From assembly GCA_002339085.1 (NCBI GenBank), contig DDDX01000092.1, forward strand, positions 1,236 to 30,135: a stretch of 28,900 nt of DNA, in the 5' to 3' direction. Shown here piece after piece: positions 17,394-23,931 of the stretch (the first letter of the stretch is position 1; each line of letters opens with the position of its first letter). The position numbers were made by a program, and so were the translations under genes. The DNA comes from Cellvibrionales bacterium UBA1969 (lineage in GTDB: Bacteria; Pseudomonadota; Gammaproteobacteria; Pseudomonadales; UBA7434). Below the pieces are notes generated by a model. It saw only the letters and a program-made list of their open reading frames with translations. It had not been told where the DNA came from and did no database searches.

Positions 17394-17555
17394 GTGCTCG
17401 TGAAAAAAATCCATAAGGTAAATAGCATAAATCAAACTAAAATTTGTCCTATATGTCAGTTTAGTTTTTCAAATCGAAAGAAATGGCAACAACGCGGCAT
17501 TTGGTCAGACGTTGTGTATTGCTCTCAGCGCTGTCGCTCAGCATCAAAAAAATAA
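17394..17555 (+). CDS. DUF2256 family zinc-ribbon-like microprotein
   Basis: A 53-residue protein read directly from the sequence; it starts with GTG, so short-ORF cut-offs miss it. The translation contains KICPICQFSFSNRKKWQQRG and then VVYCSQRCRSASKK before TAA. The two Cys pairs (CPIC and CSQRC) with the NRKKW core match the DUF2256 family and suggest one bound zinc. Two GTG codons are possible (17394 and 17400); 17394 has AGG 6 bases upstream and is preferred. It follows the DUF2805 gene by 23 bases. DUF2256 proteins are commonly encoded beside, or fused to, cryptochrome/photolyase proteins, so a role with the divergent DASH cryptochrome is likely, mechanism unknown. Confidence 0.85.
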   Translation: MLVKKIHKVNSINQTKICPICQFSFSNRKKWQQRGIWSDVVYCSQRCRSASKK

Positions 17556-17662
17556 CTAAGCTGATTAGCTACGATATTGCTTAAGCCTAGTTTTCAATAG
17601 ACTTTGTTTTCTTAATTTAGTGACTGAGTGCCTAGCTTAAACAAAGCGCTGATTGCTTCGAG

Positions 17663-18388
17663 CTATGCGTCGCTAGTCTCAACGTTGTGATAGACATTTT
17701 GCACATCGTCTAAATTGTTAAGCATCGCTAAGAACTTTACGAATACCTCGCTATCTTCACCAATCACTGGCGTTAGATTTTGAGCTAAGAATTGAATCTC
17801 ATCGATCTCAAAGCTTATCCCATCAATACACTCGGTGAGTGCTTGCTTCGCTTTGGAATAATCGGTATGGGGTGCAAATACGGAAATAAGGCCGTGCTCT
17901 TGCTCAATGTCACTGACATCGACGTCAGCCATCATTAATGCTTCAAGCACTGCTTCCTCATCGTCGCCTTTAAAGACAAAAATAGCAGAATGATCAAACA
18001 TGTGACTAACCGTGCCCTGGGTACCAATTTTGCAGTCATTTTTAGTGAAGCAGACACGCACATCATTAAAAGTACGGGTTGGATTATCGGTTAGGCAATC
18101 GATGATGACCATGCAACCACCTGGCCCAAAGCCTTCATAGCGAGCCACTTCAAAATCCTCACCGCCACCGCCTCTGGCCTTATCAATTGCTTTTTCAATG
18201 ACATGGCTGGGTACTTGATCTTTTTTAGCTTTGTCGATTAAACCGCGTAAAGCTAAATTGCCGTCTGGGTCGATACCACCTGCTTTGGCCACCACATAGA
18301 TTTCGCGACCGTATTTGCTGTAAACCTTGGCCTTGGCGTCTGAGGTTTTCGCCATTGAATCTTTTCGGTTTTGATAAGCTCGTCCCAT
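17663..18388 (-). CDS. YebC/PmpR family protein, YeeN type
   Basis: A 241-residue cytoplasmic protein of the YebC/PmpR (TACO1) family, members of which act as transcription regulators or help ribosomes through difficult peptide motifs. The N terminus (MGRAYQNRKDSMAKTSDAKAK) resembles E. coli YeeN more than YebC, which begins with a GHSKWANTKHRK-type sequence. Family segments are KYGREIYVVAKAGG, VPSHVIEKAIDKARGGGGEDF, ARYEGFGPGGCMVIIDCLTDN and GTQGTVSHMFDHSAIFVF. The ribosome site AGGG lies 6 bases before the ATG. It is monocistronic as far as visible and marks the left edge of the AT-rich accessory block. Confidence 0.94.
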   Translation of the reverse strand: MGRAYQNRKDSMAKTSDAKAKVYSKYGREIYVVAKAGGIDPDGNLALRGLIDKAKKDQVPSHVIEKAIDKARGGGGEDFEVARYEGFGPGGCMVIIDCLTDNPTRTFNDVRVCFTKNDCKIGTQGTVSHMFDHSAIFVFKGDDEEAVLEALMMADVDVSDIEQEHGLISVFAPHTDYSKAKQALTECIDGISFEIDEIQFLAQNLTPVIGEDSEVFVKFLAMLNNLDDVQNVYHNVETSDA

Positions 18389-18523
18389 CTGATGCCCTAT
18401 ATTATTAGATTAGAAATGTTTCAAAAATGAACTCTAAAAAATTGATATTATTAGTCTAGTGACATTTGAATATGCTAACATATAAGTCAGTCAGGTAAAT
18501 AGATATCATATAGGAATAAAATT

Positions 18524-19069
18524 TTGCCCTTTGAAGATAGTAAACCATCATTTTTAAACAAATTTATCGATGAAAACGAACATATCCTAGTGTATGTAGG
18601 GACAGCAATCCTAATATTTTCGATACTACAAATAATCTATTTTCAAATTTATTTGGGAAGTTCTTTGTTTTATACCTACCTTCATTTATGCGCAAATCTA
18701 TCAGCAGAACTTTTATTATTTTTTAATGAGAATGTTACTTTAATTGGTCGAACTCTGAGGAGCGAGTCAGGCGCTGCAGTTACAGTAGTCGAGGGTTGCG
18801 ATGCGTTGAGAATTTTTAGCGTACTTATCGCTGCAATCTTAGCTTTTGAAGCTCCATTACTTAAAAAATTTTTTGGAGTTTCAGTTGGTCTAGTTATTTT
18901 ATTTAGTATTAATATCGTCAGAATAAGCTTGTTGCTTGTGATAGATACATACCTGACAGAATGGTTTGATTTATTTCACCATACAATTTTGCCTTTGGTT
19001 TTATGGTTTGCTGCAATTATTTATTTTTATCTTTGGGGTTTGGGTGTAGAGAAAAATGATCTTTCTTGA
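18524..19069 (+). CDS. Exosortase family protein, probably XrtH type
   Basis: A 181-residue integral membrane protein with about five hydrophobic helices. It carries the exosortase/archaeosortase triad in the right order: Cys92 in VVEGCDALRIF, Arg133 in SINIVRISLLL, and His152/His153 in FDLFHHTILP. Exosortases act in the inner membrane, cutting C-terminal sorting tails of exported proteins by a Cys-protease/transpeptidase-like reaction. The small size and lack of an EpsH-like extension fit XrtH, the enzyme paired with IPTLxxWG-CTERM tails; a substrate with a related tail lies 3.5 kb downstream. The start is TTG 18524 with AGGA 8 bases upstream. It ends 2 bases from the convergent sulfotransferase gene. 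The superfamily is firm; the XrtH subtype is inferred. Confidence 0.85.
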   Translation: MPFEDSKPSFLNKFIDENEHILVYVGTAILIFSILQIIYFQIYLGSSLFYTYLHLCANLSAELLLFFNENVTLIGRTLRSESGAAVTVVEGCDALRIFSVLIAAILAFEAPLLKKFFGVSVGLVILFSINIVRISLLLVIDTYLTEWFDLFHHTILPLVLWFAAIIYFYLWGLGVEKNDLS

Positions 19070-19071
19070 TT

Positions 19072-20703
19072 TCACTTATAGCCAAAACTTCTTATCAATG
19101 ATTTGAATTTTTTTTCTTCCATGTTTAAAAAGCAATCATATTTTTTCCACCTGTTAATCGCGTTTCTATTCACAGGAGAACGAATCGCATTATTACTTGG
19201 TGTGGGTACGGCCCTTTCAACTAAATCCTCCCTATATCGTTCTAATTTTGTGTCCCACTCTAAATTAAGAAAAAGCAAAATTTGCCTTAATTCGGCATTA
19301 AAATCACTTGTCAATTTTTCATAATATATCTCATGCCATTTAAGATTTATAATTTTCTTTGCAGTTAACCAGTTATCCATAACCGCGCAATAATACTTTA
19401 TTGTGTTTTCCCAAGAGAGAAAGTAATTCATTGCAATATTGGGTTTGAAGTTTTGAAAAAAACAGCTCAAACAAACATCTCTTGGGTCTCGTATTGCTAT
19501 AATTATTTTAGAATCTGGAAAAGCTTTTTCAATCCAGGCAAGATGGTTTATATTTAATGGGAGCTTGTCAATATATACGCCGCCTTTTTCATGGCCATCC
19601 TCGATGATATTATTAAGGTAACTTTGTCTGATTTTATTAATATCATCTAGCGATGCAGATTTTAAAATGTCCAAACTGCTTTTCTCATAAGTCGTATTAT
19701 GGCTTCTGTAAATAATGTTTATAGATGCTCCTAAAATTGGTTTTTCTTCTGATGTATTTATTTTTGGATGAGAGGCCAGAACTTGTTCTGTAAGTGTTGT
19801 GCCTGACCTTGGGAAGCCTACAAAAAAAACAACGTTTTTCAATTCCTCAGATAAATTGAGACCAGATAGTTTTTTTGAAGATTTTTTCTCTAAAAAATAA
19901 GACTTGAGGCCTTTCAAAATACTAATTGGTTCGTCAGGTTGCCAGTTTTTGCAGGCCGGCATTTGGGTTTGTTTTTCTCCAGCAATTCTGATGTTTTCTA
20001 ATGCTTTAGAATTTTTACCCATTTTATCTAATGCTTCACCAAGGAAGTAGCGAGCATCTATTTCATCCTTACCCGATATACTTTCATTATTGATCATATT
20101 GTGTAAAATTTTAGAGGCGTTTTCATACTCATTCAGTAATATATATGTCTTTGATATAGCTATATTGAATTCTGGATCATCAGAAAATTTCCCTATACCA
20201 TTTTTTAAAAGTTCTAGGGCTTCCTTTTGCTTTCCTAATTTGTTGGAGCTTTCTGCACAAGCTAGTAAGATCTTCTTATCATTTTTAATTTCTTCGGGTA
20301 GGCTTTTTGCTCGCTCAAGCACCTCTTTCAAATTATAGTTTTTCACTAAAAGGCTAAACAAGAGTTGTTGGTACTGCAATTTTTGTGGCGATAGTTCTAC
20401 ACATTTTCTAGCAAATTCAACTGCATCACTGATATTTTTACTATTGATAGAAGCCGTCATCTCAAGAATTTGAGCAAGATTATAAATGTGGGATGCTTCT
20501 CGTGGTTCTAGTTCTGCTAGATTCTTATATATTTTGATTGCTTCATTTGGCTTTCCGTTATTTATAGATCTTAATGCAAGATTCGTTAGTCCATGAATTA
20601 TTTGTTCACTTTTAGAAAAACTTTTGTTTAAGTTTGCGCCACAGCAATTTTTGTATTTGCGGTTGCTACCACAATTACATTTTTCATTTCTACCCTGTGA
20701 CAT
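19072..20703 (-). CDS. SEC-C/TPR-containing sulfotransferase family protein
   Basis: A 543-residue three-part protein. Residues 9-21 are a SEC-C zinc motif (CxC-x8-CC). Residues about 40-270 are TPR-like helical repeats (for example KPNEAIKIYKNLAELEP and KQKEALELLKNGI). Residues about 290-540 are a sulfotransferase domain with the PAPS 5'-phosphosulfate loop GFPRSGTTLTEQVLASHP (PRSGTT at 298-303), a following SEEKP (Glu319/320) and the 3'-phosphate motif AIRDPRDVCLS (from residue 403). The RSGTTL...HP...EE pattern resembles tyrosylprotein sulfotransferases, but the acceptor may equally be a glycan or small molecule. Start support: AGGGA before the ATG. It lies 94 bases downstream of the oxygenase on the same strand, a likely operon. 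Base composition is very AT-rich. Confidence 0.9.
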   Translation of the reverse strand: MSQGRNEKCNCGSNRKYKNCCGANLNKSFSKSEQIIHGLTNLALRSINNGKPNEAIKIYKNLAELEPREASHIYNLAQILEMTASINSKNISDAVEFARKCVELSPQKLQYQQLLFSLLVKNYNLKEVLERAKSLPEEIKNDKKILLACAESSNKLGKQKEALELLKNGIGKFSDDPEFNIAISKTYILLNEYENASKILHNMINNESISGKDEIDARYFLGEALDKMGKNSKALENIRIAGEKQTQMPACKNWQPDEPISILKGLKSYFLEKKSSKKLSGLNLSEELKNVVFFVGFPRSGTTLTEQVLASHPKINTSEEKPILGASINIIYRSHNTTYEKSSLDILKSASLDDINKIRQSYLNNIIEDGHEKGGVYIDKLPLNINHLAWIEKAFPDSKIIIAIRDPRDVCLSCFFQNFKPNIAMNYFLSWENTIKYYCAVMDNWLTAKKIINLKWHEIYYEKLTSDFNAELRQILLFLNLEWDTKLERYREDLVERAVPTPSNNAIRSPVNRNAINRWKKYDCFLNMEEKKFKSLIRSFGYK

Positions 20704-20797
20704 TTTTTTTCCCTATAAAAAATCTACATATTTCACAGCATTTCTATTCGTACTTTTAAGTTAACAATTACTTAAAGATTTATTCATTTGAGGAATA

Positions 20798-21370
20798 TTA
20801 ATCTAGATTATCTGACAGATTTAATTCCTGGCCCATATTTCCAGCAATCATTATTCTTTCAGATGAAGTTTTTTGTTTTGGAACATAGTGTTCTACCCAG
20901 CCAGGAAACAGAATCATCATGCCATTTTTTGGTTTGATTGATAATTTTGCTCCAGGGAAAACTATTGGTGAGCAATTATTTGATGCCTGGACATAATAAC
21001 AAAAACTCCAGATGGCGGGCCAATGGTCATGGGGCCTTGTAAATTCATTTTGCCTATAAACAGCCCCCCAACATTCAGTAACAACTGGTTTAAAAACTGG
21101 TCTCATGTTTTCAGGGCAGTGCTCCATTGCAAGCTGGATTGCAAGAGAACAAATCGTTCGGAAGTTTTCATGTCCAGGATATTTTTCATCCCACATTTGA
21201 TGGTAGGTCATGTCTGCTTTTACATTCGTATTATGGTTCTGGACATCACCCACATTTTTTATTGTTTGCGCTAATGGAATATTTAATTTTTCGCAGTCAT
21301 TTACTTGAGCAGTAATGACTGGATATTTATCTTTGAAGGTTTTTGCAAACTTGCTGCCTGAGAGTTGCAT
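20798..21370 (-). CDS. Putative 2OG-Fe(II) oxygenase
   Basis: A 190-residue protein resembling the TIGR02466-type 2-oxoglutarate/Fe(II)-dependent oxygenase family. The double-stranded beta-helix core reads RPHDHWPAIWSFCYYVQ (His114 and His116 as candidate metal ligands), then SPIVFPGAKLSIKPKNGMMILFPGWVEHYVP with distal His161, and SSERIMIAGN with Arg172 placed for 2OG binding. Family members hydroxylate protein or small-molecule substrates. The start has a GAGG ribosome site. The gene precedes the sulfotransferase and probably shares its transcript. It is divergent from the 256-residue membrane protein. The fold assignment is good; the exact metal triad and the substrate are inferred. Confidence 0.75.
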   Translation of the reverse strand: MQLSGSKFAKTFKDKYPVITAQVNDCEKLNIPLAQTIKNVGDVQNHNTNVKADMTYHQMWDEKYPGHENFRTICSLAIQLAMEHCPENMRPVFKPVVTECWGAVYRQNEFTRPHDHWPAIWSFCYYVQASNNCSPIVFPGAKLSIKPKNGMMILFPGWVEHYVPKQKTSSERIMIAGNMGQELNLSDNLD

Positions 21371-21472
21371 TTTTTAACCTCTAAAGGTTTAATTATGAAT
21401 TTTGACAAATCTAGTCTAGCATCTAATTCATATGCTATACATTTTTTTCAATTTTGATGAGGTCGTTTTTTT

Positions 21473-22243
21473 ATGATTAGGAATGCACTAGTTATTATTG
21501 TTTTCTTCTTGTTAGCATTTGTTTTTGACTGGCTATTTTTCGATCGAAAAGGGAATTTTGTAACACCAGAACCTATCAAGGAAATAACAGCGATATTCAA
21601 TGACGAGGAGCCGAGTGTAAAGGAGATTGTAAAGGCTCATCCGCTAGATTGTAATGAGGCCGGGGAGAATGCTGTTACAAATTTGAATCTTTCGGAAGAG
21701 CTAAGGAAAATCGTTTCGGTAGGTTGTTGGTCCTTTGGCCATTTGTTTGGACCAAGTGACAACAAGATTTGGCTTTATAACCTAGAATCGAGTGATATGA
21801 CCATATACCCTCACAGGCTGGTAATAACCGCTGATCAAAGAGACAAAGCTGCTGACTATGACGGTGAAATATTGGACCCACTTTTCCATGAAGCGCATTT
21901 TAGAAAAATTAACCATGATTTACTTACGAAATCTGAAGATAGGAAAGCATTCATCGAAAATATTCCTCCTAGCTGGCAAAATTTTCATTTCGATGTAGCA
22001 AAAGAAGATTTATCGAGACTAAATCGTATTTACATTGAGACCTATTCAGGCGATGTTATTTATCTTTATATTGCAGAATTGACTTCATTTAAGGTTGGCG
22101 CGGATGAGAGAAATGCCTCTGGTTTTGGTTATGTATGCTATGGAAGTGATTGCATACCAGACAACGTGTTCAGGGTTATAGATGTTGATGAAATATCTCG
22201 GCCAGAGGCTTTTAAAGGGGTGATCATTCCAGAAGATCCTTAG
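21473..22243 (+). CDS. Unrecognised membrane-anchored protein
   Basis: A 256-residue protein I do not recognise. Residues about 4-24 are one hydrophobic helix (ALVIIVFFLLAFVFDWLFF), most likely a signal anchor placing the remainder in the periplasm. The soluble part has four Cys (in LDCNEAG, VGCWSFG and VCYGSDC), allowing two disulfides, and many acidic residues. The VGCWSFGHLFGPSDNKIWLY stretch weakly recalls DUF1176-like proteins, not enough for a call. The start has GAGG about 10 bases upstream. It lies between the divergent oxygenase and the sorting-tail protein and shares the AT-rich composition of the block, so it may belong to the exosortase system; that is inference. Confidence 0.7.
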   Translation: MIRNALVIIVFFLLAFVFDWLFFDRKGNFVTPEPIKEITAIFNDEEPSVKEIVKAHPLDCNEAGENAVTNLNLSEELRKIVSVGCWSFGHLFGPSDNKIWLYNLESSDMTIYPHRLVITADQRDKAADYDGEILDPLFHEAHFRKINHDLLTKSEDRKAFIENIPPSWQNFHFDVAKEDLSRLNRIYIETYSGDVIYLYIAELTSFKVGADERNASGFGYVCYGSDCIPDNVFRVIDVDEISRPEAFKGVIIPEDP

Positions 22244-22566
22244 TTGCCTATGCTATCTGGGGGGGGGAGGTACAAAAAAATTCAATAAACGACCCTCCTG
22301 AATGGAAAAGAGATCTTTTTTGTAATAAGCTGATAACCTATTGATTATATTAATTATTTGACAATGAAGGGGACATGAGATGCCCTTATGTTGCCCTAGA
22401 AAATTGTTGCAGGCCAGATCAATTGTTGTACACTTAATTAGTCTTTTATGAATGAGCTCTGGGTTTACTGCATGATCCAATTTTTGTGCTATACCTAACT
22501 TGATGAGACTATTTTATATATTAAACGTTTATCATATATCTAAATATAATAATTTGAGGAAAGACT
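22244..22566. other. 323-base intergenic region upstream of the sorting-tail protein
   Basis: It opens with a run of nine G (22259-22267) 15 bases past the stop of the membrane-anchored protein. The remainder is AT-rich and must carry the promoter of the downstream gene; I cannot pick one reliably (a TATAAT near 22545 sits too close to the start). GAGGA about 8 bases before ATG 22567 is the ribosome site. A 75-codon reverse frame in the gap looks spurious. Confidence 0.5.
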
Positions 22567-23697
22567 ATGAGCACTTTAAATAAACCTTTAATGGCTGCAA
22601 TCATTGCTGCTTCTACAGTTACCACTGCTGTTGAAGCTAGAACCATTGATCTGGTTCTTCTTGGTAATGCGCAAAACCAATTAACTGATATTCAAAACTT
22701 ACCAAATGCTTCTGGTGGTTTCGATGCACCTTCTAATATTCCAGCTTTGTATCAAGCACCAAGAATTGGTGGCTTCACTGGTTGTGCACAAGCAGGACAA
22801 GATGTCGGCTTGGGTTGTGGTTGGCCAGGAGAGCTAGAATTAAGATTGAATCTTACGACTTCAGTTGTTGAAGATTACAAGATGACCCTAACAGGTAACC
22901 AATACTTCTCTGCTGCCGCAACACAAACTGACTTCAGAGTCGCGGGCCGTAACTACCAGCCTGGTCCTGACTTCCAATCTTGTAATGTCACAGATCCTTT
23001 AGGTGATGGCAATGGCATCCTTAAAATTGACTGTACAGTTAGTTCCAATGCTGGTATTGGTCGTCAGTGGGTTGTACTGAGTTCTCCAGGATACCTCTGT
23101 GGTACTGAGAATGCATTGGACACTACTATCGGTGGTAGTAATGGCTGTGGTCGTGGTTGGGGTCCTAACCCAGCAACTACTATTGAGGCAGCTGCTGATC
23201 CATTTACTATGATTCCACAGAACGCTAGTGTTAACCCTGGTTGGGGTGGTCATACTGACAAAATGAACTTTGTTGGCGTTACTCCCGGTGCGACTGCAAA
23301 TAACTCAACTATTCCTTGGGGTCTTCAAGGTACTAACGCTGAAGTTCAAGGTACTAACGATGCACTTCAAAACGCTAGAGCATTAGGTTTACACCACGTA
23401 CAAGGTGTAAGAGCTGGTGGTTTCTTTTCAATAAACCACACTGGTAATGATGCAGCGAGCTTCCAGGTGACAAGTATTGATTATCAGCACGATACATCAA
23501 TTTCTTTCCCTAATGGCATCCCATCTAACCCAGGCTTTGCTCAGTCTTTTACTGCCTTTACTTTTGATCATTTAGTAGAGCAGTCTGACGTTGCTGATGA
23601 ATCTAAAAACGTTCCAGCAATGGGCGCATTTGGTTTGGCGGCTTTGTTTGGTGGTTTAGTTGCAGTAGCTGCACGTCTTCGTAGACGAGTAAGTTAA
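22567..23697 (+). CDS. Secreted protein with divergent IPTL-like C-terminal sorting tail
   Basis: A 376-residue exported protein, likely substrate of the exosortase at 18.5 kb. The N-terminal signal peptide ends near VEA before RTIDL. The body is Gly/Asn-rich and resembles no family I know; it holds six Cys in three local pairs (GC...GC, SC...DC, LC...GC), suggesting disulfides. The C terminus is a tripartite sorting tail: VPAMGAFG at residues 349-356, a hydrophobic stretch to about residue 369, then RLRRR near the end. Aligned to IPTLxxWG, it keeps Pro, the hydrophobic fourth position, an aromatic (Phe for Trp) and Gly. A direct repeat encodes QGTN twice near residues 254-264. It is monocistronic, ending at a strong terminator. 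The sorting-tail call is good; the function of the body is unknown. Confidence 0.82.
   Translation: MSTLNKPLMAAIIAASTVTTAVEARTIDLVLLGNAQNQLTDIQNLPNASGGFDAPSNIPALYQAPRIGGFTGCAQAGQDVGLGCGWPGELELRLNLTTSVVEDYKMTLTGNQYFSAAATQTDFRVAGRNYQPGPDFQSCNVTDPLGDGNGILKIDCTVSSNAGIGRQWVVLSSPGYLCGTENALDTTIGGSNGCGRGWGPNPATTIEAAADPFTMIPQNASVNPGWGGHTDKMNFVGVTPGATANNSTIPWGLQGTNAEVQGTNDALQNARALGLHHVQGVRAGGFFSINHTGNDAASFQVTSIDYQHDTSISFPNGIPSNPGFAQSFTAFTFDHLVEQSDVADESKNVPAMGAFGLAALFGGLVAVAARLRRRVS
23611..23694 (+). other. Exosortase sorting signal (VPAMGAFG + TM + RRR)
   Basis: Encodes residues 349-376 of the secreted protein. The order motif, short hydrophobic helix, arginine cluster is that of CTERM sorting domains. 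The motif is closest to the IPTLxxWG signal of XrtH substrates and lacks the PEP of classic PEP-CTERM. Cleavage would be expected near the motif, releasing or transferring the protein. Confidence 0.75.
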
Positions 23698-23714
23698 TCA
23701 CTAAACCCTTTTAA

Positions 23715-23745
23715 AAAAAACCCATCTTATGATGGGTTTTTTTTT
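23715..23745 (+). terminator. Rho-independent terminator
   Basis: The stem CCCATC/GATGGG, extended by A/T pairs, has a TTAT loop (23727-23730) and is followed by a run of nine T. It lies 18 bases after the stop of the sorting-tail protein and separates it from the TonB receptor gene. The A-run before the stem would let it work in both directions. Confidence 0.92.
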
Positions 23746-23866
23746 GCTTATAACTTATACTGTTGTTCGTCCGATTGTTTTTTGCACAATGCAAAAGAAC
23801 TTATTTCTTTTTAGTAGGTCTGTTAATTTAATGTGACTGTAATTGTTATTTTCTTTATATTTCTTC

Positions 23867-23897
23867 TTGGTTACGATATTGTTTTCCATTCTATAAT
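23867..23897 (+). promoter_or_regulatory. Candidate promoter of the TonB receptor operon
   Basis: TATAAT at 23892-23897 lies 34 bases before the receptor ATG. TTGGTT at 23867-23872 is the best -35, with a long 19-base spacer. The position just past the terminator is right for a promoter; the -35 is weak. Confidence 0.35.
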
Positions 23898-23931
23898 TCC
23901 ACTTTAAAATATTATAAAGGTTATACATCGA

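Noticed and set aside
22253..22480. 75-codon reverse-strand frame between the membrane protein and the sorted protein
   Set aside because: Its C terminus is read from the G9 tract (Pro-rich), it has no recognisable motif, and it covers the promoter region of the next gene.
22567..23697. Calling the sorted protein a classic PEP-CTERM protein
   Set aside because: No PEP motif is present; VPAMGAFG aligns better with IPTLxxWG, and the exosortase is too small for the EpsH/XrtA type.
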